Shown here: one piece after another, positions 8,843 to 17,973 of the stretch
How positions within the stretch are numbered: the stretch's first letter is position 1
Layout: each line of letters opens with the position of its first letter
Source: Methanothermus fervidus DSM 2088
GTDB lineage: Archaea > Methanobacteriota > Methanobacteria > DSM-2088 > Methanothermaceae
Assembly: GCA_000166095.1 (NCBI GenBank)
Contig: CP002278.1
Span: 466,001-530,000 of the forward strand
Length of the DNA stretch: 64,000 bases
Direction: 5' to 3'
Program-made: the position numbers and the translations under genes
The notes under the pieces: generated by a model
Databases searched by the model: none
Told to the model about the DNA's origin: nothing
The model's input: only the letters and a program-made list of their open reading frames with translations

Positions 8843-9769
8843 TCATCCTTCAGATATATATTTTTTAAATACTTCGTCGAGTGTGGGACGTTCTATTTTT
8901 ATCGATTTTATCTCAAAATTGTTCATATTTGCAAAATTCACTATTTTTGGTATGAGATTTTCTCCTCTCTCCACTATTATTTTTATAATTTTTTCATTGA
9001 GAAATGCTTCCTTTACTCCTTCAATGTCTTGAACTATTTTAACAAATTCTTTTGGCCTTTCAACTTTTGCAGTTATTGTATCACTTTTTAATTCATTTTT
9101 TAAACTTTCAGGAGTACCCACCTTTATTATCTTTCCCTTGTTCATTATAGCAACTTTGTCACACAGCTTATCTACCTCTTCCATATAATGAGTGGTAAGC
9201 AATATTGTGACTTTTTCTTCTTTGTTTAGGTATTTTATATATTCCCATATGCTCTCACGAGTTTGGGGATCTAATCCAAGTGTTGGTTCATCCAGAAACA
9301 ATACTTTTGGATGATGTACCAATCCCCTTCCAATTTCTAATCGACGCTTCATGCCTTCTGAATATGTTTTTACATAATCATCTGCTCTCTCCTCTAAATC
9401 TATAAGTTCTAAAATTTCATTTATCCGTTTTTCTCTAATATTTTTTGGAACACCATACAATGCCGCATGCATTTCAAGATGTTCTCTACCAGTTAACATG
9501 TCGTCAAGAGATCTAGATTGAAATACAATGCCAATGGAAGATCTCACTTTAGCAGCTTCATTTATAATATCATATCCATTAACTTTCGCTGTTCCACTAG
9601 TAGGGCGAAGTATTGTACATAACATGGATATTAAAGTTGTTTTACCAGCTCCATTCGGACCTAAAATTGCATAAATACTTTCTTTAGGTATTTGGATGTT
9701 TACATTGTCTACAGCTGTAAAATTTCCATATTTTTTAGTTATATTTTTTGTTTTGATTATGAATTTCAT
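8843..9769 (-). CDS. ABC-2 type transporter ATP-binding protein (DrrA-like)
   Basis: 308 residues. Walker A GPNGAGKTTL at about 38-47, Q-loop VFQSRSLDD, ABC signature YSEGMKRRLEIGR, Walker B VLFLDEPTLGLDP and the switch histidine in LLTTHYMEE are all present. The ~80-residue C-terminal extension is typical of the DrrA/NodI subfamily. ATG start with GGAGG ten bases upstream. First gene of a six-gene minus-strand run that continues with the permease, a small membrane protein, truD, phosphomevalonate dehydratase small subunit and amidohydrolase. Confidence 0.93.
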   Translation of the reverse strand: MKFIIKTKNITKKYGNFTAVDNVNIQIPKESIYAILGPNGAGKTTLISMLCTILRPTSGTAKVNGYDIINEAAKVRSSIGIVFQSRSLDDMLTGREHLEMHAALYGVPKNIREKRINEILELIDLEERADDYVKTYSEGMKRRLEIGRGLVHHPKVLFLDEPTLGLDPQTRESIWEYIKYLNKEEKVTILLTTHYMEEVDKLCDKVAIMNKGKIIKVGTPESLKNELKSDTITAKVERPKEFVKIVQDIEGVKEAFLNEKIIKIIVERGENLIPKIVNFANMNNFEIKSIKIERPTLDEVFKKYISEG

Positions 9770-10069
9770 TTTTATGAATCCTCCGTTCTACTATCTATTT
9801 TTGTTGAATCTATCTATTAAATTTCATTAAAACGTCAAATCATCCAAAAAATTGTAATAATTGTAAAAAGAAATTGTATAAAAATACTTCACAAAAATTA
9901 GAGTATTAAAGATCTCTCATTACATGTGAAAAGATCGTTATTTAACAGTTCACAAAAAGTAATGTTTTAATTTGTAAATTTTGGCAGCATGAAAATCTAT
10001 TTTATTTATAAACTTAACCGTAAAATTTAAATATAATTAGTATATAATATTAATCTTGGCCGAGGTGAA
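9770..10069. promoter_or_regulatory. Divergent intergenic region; tRNA promoter
   Basis: 300 bases without a gene. The last 50 bases hold TATA-like elements for the rightward tRNA genes: TTAAATATAA near 10028-10037 and TATATAATA near 10041-10049. Either would place initiation close to the tRNA-Cys 5' end. The left part should carry the promoter of the minus-strand ABC operon. An extra copy of the tRNA-Cys 5' end lies at 10059-10066. Nothing else recognised. Confidence 0.5.
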
Positions 10070-10140
10070 GCCGAGGTAGCTTAGGGGCAAAGCGGCGGAC
10101 TGCAGATCCGCTGACGTGAGTTCAAATCTCACCCTCGGCT
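10070..10140 (+). tRNA. tRNA-Cys (GCA)
   Basis: Full cloverleaf. Acceptor strands GCCGAGG (10070-10076) and CCTCGGC (10133-10139) pair perfectly with discriminator T at 10140. The anticodon stem GCGGA/TCCGC encloses loop CTGCAGA with anticodon GCA, and the T arm is GTGAG-TTCAAAT-CTCAC. No intron and no encoded CCA. tRNA-Trp follows after 15 bases, so both are probably on one transcript. Confidence 0.96.
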
Positions 10141-10155
10141 TTAAATTTTTCTTGT

Positions 10156-10290
10156 GGGGACATGGTGTAGTCAGGCCATCATCTGGGACTCCAGATGATT
10201 GATGAAAGGCGCGCTTCTGACCTGTGATGAAGATCTGGAGTCCTGAGCAGGGGAGATCCCAGGACCTGGGTTCAAATCCCAGTGTCCCCA
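10156..10290 (+). tRNA. tRNA-Trp (CCA) with 61-nt intron
   Basis: Acceptor GGGGACA (10156-10162) pairs with TGTCCCC (10283-10289), discriminator A. The anticodon stem TGGGA pairs with TCCCA (10257-10261) across loop CTCCAG|A, interrupted after position 37 by an intron at 10195-10255. The splice junctions form a bulge-helix-bulge: CTCC of the loop pairs with GGGG near the intron end, leaving three-base bulges AGA on each side, with the cuts inside them. This is the usual euryarchaeal intron position for tRNA-Trp. Splicing would use the tRNA endonuclease and RtcB. Confidence 0.95.
10195..10255 (+). ncRNA. Box C/D guide RNA encoded by the tRNA-Trp intron
   Basis: The intron holds box C (TTGATGA, 10199-10205), D' (CTGA, 10217-10220), C' (GTGATGA, 10224-10230) and D (CTGA, 10243-10246). 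The 11 nt before box D are complementary to GACTCCAGATC of the mature anticodon arm. Counting five bases up from box D puts C34 at the methylation site, as known for the Haloferax tRNA-Trp intron. The 11th pair needs the spliced exon junction. The D' guide does not match tRNA-Trp at U39. Confidence 0.88.
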
Positions 10291-10323
10291 CTTTTTCTTT
10301 ATAACTGTTTTTTGGGGTCTAAA

Positions 10324-10956
10324 TTGGACATAGAAGATATTATAATCATACCTGGCAAAGATTATGATTCAAATATTTATGTAATAGACAATACTATAAT
10401 AGATACAGGCACTGGGCACAATAAAAACTATGTTTTTTCTAAAATGAAGAAAGCTGGAGTTGACCCTGAAGATATTAAATTGATCATAAATACTCATTGT
10501 CATTATGACCATATTGGTGGAAATTCTCTTTTTTCAGCTAAAATTGCAATACATAAAAAAGATTCTGAGGCTTTAGAGAAAGGAGACAAGATGGCAACTG
10601 TTTCATATTTATTTGGAGAAAAATGCCATCCCATGAAAGTTCATAAAAAACTAAAAGATGGGAATAAAATAGCTGGTTTTAAAGTTATACATACGCCAGG
10701 TCATACGCCAGGTAGCATATGCTTATTCTCAGATGGAATATTAATTTCTGGAGACACCATCTTTGCAAATGGAGGTTTTGGAAGTTGTGATTATCCTGGA
10801 GGCAATATGGAAGATCTAATAAATTCTATAAAGAAAATTAAATCTTATGATGTTGAATATTTGCTACCTGGTCATGGAGAAATTGTTAACAATGGAAATT
10901 TCCATATAAACTTAGCATTTAATAAAATTAAAAAACTATACAATTTTTTAAAGTAA
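10324..10956 (+). CDS. Metallo-beta-lactamase-fold hydrolase
   Basis: 210 residues. Zinc-site motifs are complete: THCHYDHIGG, then HTPGHTPGS, SGDTIF and LLPGHGE, a glyoxalase-II-like MBL arrangement. The TTG start at 10324 is chosen because GGGGT lies six bases upstream; a longer frame would run back into the tRNA-Trp acceptor stem and is not credible. The N-terminal IIIPGKDYDSNIYVID is the usual first strand pair. The substrate is unknown; relatives cleave thioesters or phosphodiesters. Confidence 0.85.
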   Translation: MDIEDIIIIPGKDYDSNIYVIDNTIIDTGTGHNKNYVFSKMKKAGVDPEDIKLIINTHCHYDHIGGNSLFSAKIAIHKKDSEALEKGDKMATVSYLFGEKCHPMKVHKKLKDGNKIAGFKVIHTPGHTPGSICLFSDGILISGDTIFANGGFGSCDYPGGNMEDLINSIKKIKSYDVEYLLPGHGEIVNNGNFHINLAFNKIKKLYNFLK

Positions 10957-11027
10957 GAATTTTGATTGCTAATTTATTAATAAATAATTTATAAATTGTT
11001 GGGATAAATTAATAAATGGAGATTTAA

Positions 11028-12050
11028 ATGGGGTTTAGAAAAAAAGTTCTTTCTTCTTTAGATCTTGACTTAAGTGAAGGCGCCTGTGGAATATGTCATG
11101 AAGTACTTAAAAGAATTTGTGAAAATGGTGGATTTACAAGATCTATTGAACTACCTGAAGGATGTTTTTCAGAAGTGGTAGATGACTCCGGTGAAGTAAT
11201 AGGGAAAGGCAAAGATATAACATGGGCGCCATCAATACTCAAAGCACAAATAGATGCAGAGTTGTTGCCATCAGATATTTCACACGATTTAAGTAAAGTA
11301 TTAACTTCTAAGATTGATTTAAAAAAAGTCTCAGAAATGTTTGGTTATGGTAGAGTTGTAACTCCTGCATCAATTGTAATATCAAAAATTTGGGAAAAGG
11401 GTGGATATGTAGAAATAAAAAAGGAAGGATTAGGTATTAAATCATTGTTATATGACTCTAATGATAAATTAATATCAGAAGCTGTTTCTTCTTTTTGTCC
11501 GGTTTGTGCAATAAATATTTCGGCTGCTAAAAATAAAAAAATTAGGAAAGAAATACAGGAAAAACTTAAGAACAGTGTAAACACTGGTAAAATAAAATAC
11601 CAAAGGAAAATGGTAAATATAATTGAATGGAAAAAAAGAAGAGTTTTTACAAGAATATTAGAAAAGGATAAACAAATAGGATTGAATTGGGGATGTTGTA
11701 TTGCTTATTCAACCGTTAGGGCTGAAATGGATGCTGGACTTGGCAGTAAAAAATTAAACAGACTTTTTCAGAATTATTGTGATAATTGTCCATTAAAGCA
11801 TTGCTGGCTTGGAAAACCAATAAGTGCTATTGGAAACAAAGTTTTAGAAAGAATAAAGAAAATTAATGTTAAGGAAATCGTTAAATACAAAAATTATATT
11901 ACTGTTGATCTGGTAGAGGACAATAAAATTATTGGACATGGCGTAGGAACTCTTTGTTCGTTAAGTGCATCTGCAAATGCATTATTAAGGTCTGATGCAA
12001 AAATAATTCTCAAGCCAAGTCCAGCAAAAGGTTTTCCACGTAGGGAATGA
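11028..12050 (+). CDS. Cysteine-rich protein with four internal repeats, unknown
   Basis: 340 residues, not assigned to a family. Cysteines cluster as GACGICH (19-25), CPVC (~158-161), WGCC and CDNCPLKHC (~254-262), suggesting Fe-S or zinc binding. A module of ~40 residues seems to recur four times (about 37-80, 127-170, 208-243, 287-325): a charged strand pair, a turn such as GEVIGKG or NKIIGHG, then an Ala-rich helix such as STVRAEMDAGL. ATG start; one base separates it from the marker-8 gene, so the two probably work together. Confidence 0.7.
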   Translation: MGFRKKVLSSLDLDLSEGACGICHEVLKRICENGGFTRSIELPEGCFSEVVDDSGEVIGKGKDITWAPSILKAQIDAELLPSDISHDLSKVLTSKIDLKKVSEMFGYGRVVTPASIVISKIWEKGGYVEIKKEGLGIKSLLYDSNDKLISEAVSSFCPVCAINISAAKNKKIRKEIQEKLKNSVNTGKIKYQRKMVNIIEWKKRRVFTRILEKDKQIGLNWGCCIAYSTVRAEMDAGLGSKKLNRLFQNYCDNCPLKHCWLGKPISAIGNKVLERIKKINVKEIVKYKNYITVDLVEDNKIIGHGVGTLCSLSASANALLRSDAKIILKPSPAKGFPRRE

Positions 12051-12051
12051 T

Positions 12052-12864
12052 ATGAAAGACAAGCACATAATAGAAGCACTTGGAAAGACAAAAATTATTA
12101 TTAGAGACGGAAATGTTGAATATGTTGGAAAACCATTAATTAAATATTGTCCTATTTTCTATAAATATAGAGGAATTAAAAAAATTACAAGAAAAGCCAT
12201 AAAAGAAAATATTGAGTTTAGAATAAAGGATTTTGGGATGTGTACACCAAAAAGAAAGTTATATATGGAAAAATATTTATCTTATGGCACCTCAGAAATT
12301 ATATCATCACTTCTACAAGATAAAATATTAGATTGTGCAGTAATGGTCTGTGATGGTGCAGGTACAGTAATTGTCAATGATCCCATGCTTGCCCAAGGTA
12401 TAGGCGGACGAATTTCTGGTATAATATCTACAACACCAATTGAGACAATAATAAAAACTATTGGTGAAGATAACGTATTAAATAAAAAAACTGCAGAAAT
12501 AGACCAGGTAAAAGGTGTAAAAAAAGCAATTGATAAAGGTTATAAATCAATAGCAGTTACGGTAACTTCTGTAAAAGAAGCAATTGAAATAAGAAAAATT
12601 GCACCTAGAGCATGCATATTTGCAGTGCATTTAACAGGAATATCTAAAAACGATGCAGAAAAACTATTTGAAGTTGCAGATATAATTACTTCCTGTGCTT
12701 CAAAATATATCCGTAAAATAGGGGATAAAAAAGCTTTATTAAAAGTTGGGAGATCTATACCAGTTTATGCGGCAACAAAAAAAGGTAAAAAAATATTGTT
12801 GAAGTTTAAAACAGCTAAAAAGGGATCTTCTAACAGCTATGGTCAACCATATCCATTAATCTAA
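12052..12864 (+). CDS. Methanogenesis marker protein 8 (DUF2099 type)
   Basis: 270 residues, the family length. Distinctive parts are KYCPIFYKYRGIKKIT, FRIKDFGMCTPKR, VMVCDGAGTVIVNDP and GIGGRISGIISTTP. I match this by recall to methanogenesis marker 8 (TIGR03275/DUF2099), found only in methanogens and of unknown function. Cysteines at CPIF, GMCTP, VCDGAG and SCASKY could hold a cofactor. It is cotranscribed with the Cys-rich gene before it, and its last 9 bases overlap the convergent CBS gene. Confidence 0.72.
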   Translation: MKDKHIIEALGKTKIIIRDGNVEYVGKPLIKYCPIFYKYRGIKKITRKAIKENIEFRIKDFGMCTPKRKLYMEKYLSYGTSEIISSLLQDKILDCAVMVCDGAGTVIVNDPMLAQGIGGRISGIISTTPIETIIKTIGEDNVLNKKTAEIDQVKGVKKAIDKGYKSIAVTVTSVKEAIEIRKIAPRACIFAVHLTGISKNDAEKLFEVADIITSCASKYIRKIGDKKALLKVGRSIPVYAATKKGKKILLKFKTAKKGSSNSYGQPYPLI

Positions 12865-13260
12865 ATATTTTGCTACAGCACGTATTATACAACTTTGAGT
12901 TATGAGACCAACTAATTTGTTGTCATTGATAACTACTGGAATTCTTTGATAACCAGTTTCACTCATTATTTTACTGATTTCTTTTATAGAAGTATCAACT
13001 CCAACTACAACAAGATTTTTACTCATTAAATCCTTAACACGGAGGTTTAATGCCTCCTTACCAGCTAATAGTATATCTCTATGAGTTATAAGGCCTACAA
13101 GCTTTCCATTTTTGACTACAGGTAATCCTCCTACATTAGCTCTAACCATTTTTAATTTAGCAGCTGCCACAGTATCATCTGGATTAGCTGTCAATACATC
13201 TTTAATCATTATATCCTGAGCCTTAAGGTCCTTAAGTTTCTTTTTTGTAGTAGAAATCAA
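12856..13260 (-). CDS. Stand-alone two-CBS-domain protein
   Basis: 134 residues made almost entirely of a tandem CBS pair: IMIKDVLTANPDDTVAAA...GGLPVVKNGKLVGLITHRDIL, then LMSKNLVVVGVDTSIKEIS...RIPVVINDNKLVGLITQSCII. CBS pairs bind adenosyl nucleotides and act as energy or redox sensors; no effector domain is fused. TTG start at 13260 with GGAGGAT about eight bases upstream. Divergent from thiC across a 197-base spacer, so an influence on thiamine synthesis is possible but unproven. Confidence 0.88.
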   Translation of the reverse strand: MISTTKKKLKDLKAQDIMIKDVLTANPDDTVAAAKLKMVRANVGGLPVVKNGKLVGLITHRDILLAGKEALNLRVKDLMSKNLVVVGVDTSIKEISKIMSETGYQRIPVVINDNKLVGLITQSCIIRAVAKYLD

Positions 13261-13366
13261 TTTTGAGATCCTCCTAAAATAAAAAAATTTAAAAAACTTT
13301 GCTAAAAAAGATTTTCATTTGAAGTGCTAAGTGTCATGAACACTATCTATATCTATGATCTTAATC

Positions 13367-13421
13367 TTATAATAAGTTTAAGGTATAATCAAATCATGAT
13401 TTTAATGATTAAGTAATCATT
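13367..13421 (+). promoter_or_regulatory. thiC promoter with two palindromic operator candidates
   Basis: A TATA-like TTATAATA lies at 13367-13374. About 20-50 bases downstream are a perfect 12-bp palindrome, AAATCATGATTT (13391-13402), and a perfect 8-bp inverted repeat, AATGATTA-AG-TAATCATT (13404-13421); both share ATCAT/ATGAT half-sites. They would cover the likely transcription start, the position of a repressor site. Archaeal thiamine genes are known targets of ThiR (HTH plus ThiN domain), which is inference here. No TPP riboswitch signature is seen. Confidence 0.55.
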
Positions 13422-13457
13422 TCTCATTAATTTAAAAAAATAATAAAGTTTTGAGGG

Positions 13458-14729
13458 ATGAAAGTGACATTAATGGAAGAAGCAGCAAAAGGCAACATAA
13501 CTAACATTATGGTAAAATCTGCTAAAATGGAAAATATTGAGGTAGAAAAAATTGTTAGAGGATTAGCTAGGGGTGAAATAGTCATACCACATAATGTGAA
13601 TAGGTCAGCCACGCCTTGTGCTATTGGAAAACATGCGTCAACTAAAGTAAATGCAAATGTTGGTTCATCTCCCGATCATGACGACGTTGATTTAGAAGTT
13701 AAAAAAGCCAAAATAGCTGTAAAATATGGTTCAGATACTGTAATGGATCTTAGTACGGGGAAATCTTTATCTAAAATCCGAAAAGCAATTTTAAAAAATG
13801 TTGATGTTCCTGTAGGTACAGTTCCAATTTATGAAGCTGGAGTTAAAGCAAGAAAGAAAAAAGGCGCTGTAATACATATGGATGAAGATGACATGTTAAA
13901 AGCAATTGAAACCCAAGCAAAAGATGGCGTAGATTTCATGACAATCCACTGTGGCGTAACAAAAGATATTGTAGACAAATTATCAAAATCCGAAAGGATT
14001 ATGGGCATTGTAAGTAGAGGAGGAGCATTTATAGCTGCATGGATAAAGTATAATGAGAAAGAAAATCCATTATATCAAAATTTTGAGTATATTTTAGATA
14101 TCGCATATGAATATGATGTCACTTTAAGTTTAGGAGATGGTTTAAGACCTGGATGTCTTTACGATGCTTCTGACATGCTTCAAATAAGAGAATTGATAAA
14201 TCTAGGAGAGTTAGTAGCCAAAGCCAGAGAAAAAAATGTGCAATGTATGGTTGAGGGTCCTGGACATATGCCATTAGATCAAATAGCCGCAAATGTTAAG
14301 ATCCAAAAATCTATATGCAAAAATGCTCCATTTTATGTTTTAGGTCCTATTGTAACCGATATATCACCAGGTTATGACCATATAACAGCAGCTATTGGTG
14401 GTGCCATAGCTGCAGCTGCAGGAGCTGACTTCCTTTGTTATGTAACACCTACAGAACATTTATCAATACCTGGAATAAAAGAAGTTAAAGAAGGTGTTAT
14501 AGCAGCTAAAATAGCTGCACAAGCAGCAGATGTATCTAAGGGTTTATCTAAAGCATGGAGTAAAGAATTAAAAATGTCTGAAGCAAGAAAAGATTTTAAA
14601 TGGGATGAACAATTTAAATTAGCTTTAGATCCTAAGAAAGCAAAAAAATATTATGAACCAAGTAAAGGAGCATGTTCTATGTGTGGAGAATATTGTGCAA
14701 TTAAAATTTTAAAAGATTTATTTGAATGA
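13458..14729 (+). CDS. thiC: Phosphomethylpyrimidine synthase ThiC
   Basis: 423 residues, the archaeal short form. This radical-SAM enzyme rearranges aminoimidazole ribotide to hydroxymethylpyrimidine phosphate for thiamine. Visible blocks: EEAAKGNITNIM, DFMTIHCGVTKD, SRGGAFIAAW, LSLGDGLRPGC, VEGPGHMPLDQI and the C-terminal 4Fe-4S triad CSMCGEYC (CxxCxxxxC). The ATG at 13458 has GAGGG immediately before it; an ATG five codons later has GTGA five bases upstream and is an alternative start. First gene of a long rightward run. Confidence 0.95.
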   Translation: MKVTLMEEAAKGNITNIMVKSAKMENIEVEKIVRGLARGEIVIPHNVNRSATPCAIGKHASTKVNANVGSSPDHDDVDLEVKKAKIAVKYGSDTVMDLSTGKSLSKIRKAILKNVDVPVGTVPIYEAGVKARKKKGAVIHMDEDDMLKAIETQAKDGVDFMTIHCGVTKDIVDKLSKSERIMGIVSRGGAFIAAWIKYNEKENPLYQNFEYILDIAYEYDVTLSLGDGLRPGCLYDASDMLQIRELINLGELVAKAREKNVQCMVEGPGHMPLDQIAANVKIQKSICKNAPFYVLGPIVTDISPGYDHITAAIGGAIAAAAGADFLCYVTPTEHLSIPGIKEVKEGVIAAKIAAQAADVSKGLSKAWSKELKMSEARKDFKWDEQFKLALDPKKAKKYYEPSKGACSMCGEYCAIKILKDLFE

Positions 14730-14741
14730 GAGGATGATAAG

Positions 14742-16406
14742 TTGAAATATATAAAACTTGTGGAATTGTATGAAAAATTAGAATCAACAACAAAAAAGTT
14801 AAAAAAAATAGATTTGCTTTCTAAATTTTTATCAGAAGTAGATAAAGAGTTGCTTCCAGCTGTAGTTTTAATGACATTAGGCACTGTTTTTCCTGGATGG
14901 AGTGAAAAAGAATTAGGTGTAGGATTTAAATTACTTGTAAAGGCGATGTCAATTGTTTCTGGAATATCTGCTAACAAAATAGAAGAAAAAATTGCTGAAG
15001 AAGGCGATGTAGGGCTAGCAGCAGAAAAATTGTTCAAAAAAAGAAGACAAGTCACCTTTATTACACAACCACTTACAGTTGAGAAAGTCTATACAAATTT
15101 AAAAAAAGTTGCAGACATAACAGGAGAAGGTGCACAAACACGTAAAATAAATCTTATAACAGATATTCTTTCTTTGGCAAAACCAAAGGAGGCCAAATAT
15201 TTAACAAGAATGATATTAGAAGAGTTGAGGGTAGGTGTAGGCGAAGGAATAATGAGGGATGCAATTGCTAAAGCATTTAAAGTAGATCCAAAGATTGTAG
15301 AACGAGCTCATATGTTAACAAATGATTTAGGTTTAGTTGCAAAAGTTGCATGTGAAAAAGGAGTCGAAGGCTTAAAACAACTTTCATTGAAGCCCGGCAG
15401 GCCTGTTAAACCTATGTTAGCACAAACAGCGCCAAGCATTAAAAAAGCCATAGAAGAAATGGGGAAAGCCTTTTGTGAAACTAAATATGATGGAATAAGA
15501 GTCCAAATCCATAGAAAAAATTCAGAAATAGTTGTTTTTACACGTAGACTTGAAAATATAACTAATGCAGTTCCAGATATAGTTGATGCTGTGGAAAAAG
15601 CATTGCCAAAAAAGGATTTCATCGTTGAAGGAGAAATAATAGGAGTTAAAAATGGTAGGCCAATTCCTTTCCAGTATTTATTACACAGAATTAGACGTAA
15701 ATATGAAATTGAAAAGGCTATAAAAGAAATTCCTTTTACATTGTTCCTTTTCGATGTTTTATATTTTGAAAATCCATTAATAGATGAAAAATTCGAAAAT
15801 AGAAGAAAAATATTAGAATCTATAACAAAAACTAAGGAAGGAAAGGTTGAACTTAGTCGAAAAGTAGAAGTAACTTGTGAAAATATAGATGATGCAGAAA
15901 AATTGTTTAAGGAATCAATAGAAGCTGGTCATGAAGGAATAATGATAAAAGATCCGAATGCTCCATATATTCCAGGAATACGTGGAAAAAAAATGTTAAA
16001 ATATAAAGCAGAGCCAGAAACTCTTGATTTAGTAGTAATTGGTGGAGATTATGGTGAAGGTAAAAGAGCACACCTAGTGGGTTCATATCTTGTTGCAGCT
16101 AGAGATGAAGATACAGGGGAGCTAAAACCTGTTGCACATGTTGCAACTGGTTTAGATGATGATACACTTAAGAATTTAACTGAAAGAATGGAACGCATAA
16201 TGGTAAATAAAAAAGGTAAAAAGATAGAAGTTGAACCCAAAATAATATTAGAAGTAGCATTTAGCGAGATTGTTAAAAGTCCAGAATATGAAAGTGGTTA
16301 TTCCCTGCGATTCCCTGTCGTTAAAAGAATAAGAGATGATTTAAGTTTAGAGGATGTTGACACTGTCCAAAGAATAGAATCAATGTACAAGAAAAAATTT
16401 GGGTGA
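14742..16406 (+). CDS. lig: ATP-dependent DNA ligase
   Basis: 554 residues, typical of archaeal replicative ligases. An N-terminal helical DNA-binding domain is followed by the adenylation motif [11 protein letters not shown], with the nucleotidyl Lys at about 247, then [22 protein letters not shown] (motif IV) and [16 protein letters not shown] (motif V). The C-terminal OB domain ends at [18 protein letters not shown] start at 14742 with GAGGATGA upstream; 12 bases after thiC. Confidence 0.95.
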   Translation: MKYIKLVELYEKLESTTKKLKKIDLLSKFLSEVDKELLPAVVLMTLGTVFPGWSEKELGVGFKLLVKAMSIVSGISANKIEEKIAEEGDVGLAAEKLFKKRRQVTFITQPLTVEKVYTNLKKVADITGEGAQTRKINLITDILSLAKPKEAKYLTRMILEELRVGVGEGIMRDAIAKAFKVDPKIVERAHMLTNDLGLVAKVACEKGVEGLKQLSLKPGRPVKPMLAQTAPSIKKAIEEMGKAFCETKYDGIRVQIHRKNSEIVVFTRRLENITNAVPDIVDAVEKALPKKDFIVEGEIIGVKNGRPIPFQYLLHRIRRKYEIEKAIKEIPFTLFLFDVLYFENPLIDEKFENRRKILESITKTKEGKVELSRKVEVTCENIDDAEKLFKESIEAGHEGIMIKDPNAPYIPGIRGKKMLKYKAEPETLDLVVIGGDYGEGKRAHLVGSYLVAARDEDTGELKPVAHVATGLDDDTLKNLTERMERIMVNKKGKKIEVEPKIILEVAFSEIVKSPEYESGYSLRFPVVKRIRDDLSLEDVDTVQRIESMYKKKFG

Positions 16407-16411
16407 ATAGT

Positions 16412-16636
16412 ATGAAGGCAAAGCCAGTGATAAACATAGAAGAATGTAAAGGCTGTGGTAGGTGCATAGAAGATTGTCCAAAAAACGCTCTTGTAATGAG
16501 CAGTAAAATAAACAGTAGAGGCTACAATTATGTTGAATATATAGGTAAGAAATGTAATGGTTGTGGGAACTGTTACTATACATGTCCAGAACCATTGGCA
16601 ATAGAAGTTCATATTTTAAAAGAAGGGGATCCATAA
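16412..16636 (+). CDS. 2[4Fe-4S] ferredoxin
   Basis: 74 residues from the ATG at 16412, which has GGGTGA five bases upstream; an in-frame GTG nine bases earlier falls inside that motif. Two clusters are visible: [16 protein letters not shown] and [19 protein letters not shown], both CxxCxxCxxxCP. It resembles the delta-type ferredoxin subunits of oxidoreductases but has no such partner beside it. Its stop overlaps the gatD start by one base (TAATG). Confidence 0.9.
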   Translation: MKAKPVINIEECKGCGRCIEDCPKNALVMSSKINSRGYNYVEYIGKKCNGCGNCYYTCPEPLAIEVHILKEGDP

Positions 16637-17973
16637 TGTCATCAAAAGTTTCAGCCAAAAAAATTCTTGAAGAAGTAGGAGCCGAAGCTGGCGATGTAAT
16701 TAAAATTGTAAAACCAAACATAACATATAAAGGTATCTTATTAGATAGACCTGAAACTTTTGATAAGAATTATATAACTTTAAAACTTGATAATGGTTAC
16801 AATATTGGCATAGATATTTCAGATGCAAAAATAGAACTTATAGAAAAATCAACAAAATCAGAAATAAAGTTTGAAGGTTTAGATATCAAAGAAGATCCTA
16901 ATCTACCTTTTATTTCAATCATTTCTACAGGAGGAACAATATCTTCAATTATTGATTATAGGACAGGGGCTGTTCATCCAAGATTTACAGCAAATGATTT
17001 ATTGAATGCTTATCCCGAACTTTTAGATGAAGCTAACATAAAATGTAAAGAAATTTTAAATATTTTAAGCGAAAATATGGATCCAAAATATTGGGAGAAA
17101 ATTGCTAGAGCCATATACAAAGAAATTAAAAATGGTGTCGATGGTATAGTTGTGACACATGGAACAGACACCATGCATTACACAGCTGCTGCATTGGCTT
17201 TCATGATAAGGACTCCTATTCCAATCATACTAACAGGTGCACAACGTAGTTCTGACAGGCCTTCCACAGATGCTCGTTTAAATTTAATTAGTTCAGTTGT
17301 CGCTGCTAAATCTGATATTGCAGAAGTTGCTGTGTGTATGCATGCCACACCTCATGATAGAGAATGTTATTTACATCGAGGAGTAAAAGTAAGAAAAATG
17401 CATACTTCACGTAGAGATGCATTCTTAAGTATTAATGATTTACCACTGGCAAAAATAAAGGATAACAAAGTAGAGATCATCAACAATAATTATATAAAAA
17501 GAGATACAATGGAACCCAAATTAAATAACAAATTAGAACCAAAAGTAGCATTAATAAAAACATATCCTGGCATGAATGCAGAAATAATAGATTTTTATGT
17601 AGAAAACAATTATCAAGGCATAGTTATTGAAGGTACAGGACTTGGGCACTGTGCAGAATCTCTAATTCCAAGCATAAAAAGAGCTAAAGATGCAGGAATT
17701 CCTGTTGTCATGACTTCTCAATGCATAAATGGACGTATAAATATGAATGTTTATAGTACTGGAAGAAAATTACTTAAAGCTGGTGTTATACCTGCCCAAG
17801 ATATGCTACCAGAAGTTGCTTTAGTAAAACTGATGTGGGTACTTGGACAAACAAAAGATTTTGAAGAAGTTTCAAAAATGATGACTAAAAATTTAGTGGG
17901 TGAGATCAACAATAAATCATCGCTTATTTATTTCCCAGGTGGATATCATGGACTGGAAAAAGATAGGTCTTAA
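16636..17973 (+). CDS. gatD: Glu-tRNA(Gln) amidotransferase subunit D
   Basis: 445 residues from the ATG at 16636. After an N-terminal beta domain ([18 protein letters not shown]), the L-asparaginase-like domain carries STGGTISS (97-104, catalytic Thr), VTHGTDTM (173-180, second Thr-Asp pair) and LTGAQRS. GatD releases ammonia from glutamine or asparagine for GatE, the archaea-specific route to Gln-tRNA. It overlaps gatE by 26 bases. Confidence 0.96.
   Translation: MSSKVSAKKILEEVGAEAGDVIKIVKPNITYKGILLDRPETFDKNYITLKLDNGYNIGIDISDAKIELIEKSTKSEIKFEGLDIKEDPNLPFISIISTGGTISSIIDYRTGAVHPRFTANDLLNAYPELLDEANIKCKEILNILSENMDPKYWEKIARAIYKEIKNGVDGIVVTHGTDTMHYTAAALAFMIRTPIPIILTGAQRSSDRPSTDARLNLISSVVAAKSDIAEVAVCMHATPHDRECYLHRGVKVRKMHTSRRDAFLSINDLPLAKIKDNKVEIINNNYIKRDTMEPKLNNKLEPKVALIKTYPGMNAEIIDFYVENNYQGIVIEGTGLGHCAESLIPSIKRAKDAGIPVVMTSQCINGRINMNVYSTGRKLLKAGVIPAQDMLPEVALVKLMWVLGQTKDFEEVSKMMTKNLVGEINNKSSLIYFPGGYHGLEKDRS

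Noticed and set aside
10037-10291. 84-codon minus-strand ORF across the two tRNA genes
   Set aside because: It is antisense to tRNA-Cys and tRNA-Trp; the apparent protein is translated tRNA sequence, a common false call.
13261-13457. TPP riboswitch before thiC
   Set aside because: No CTGAGA or matching thi-box helices; palindromes with a TATA box suggest a protein operator.
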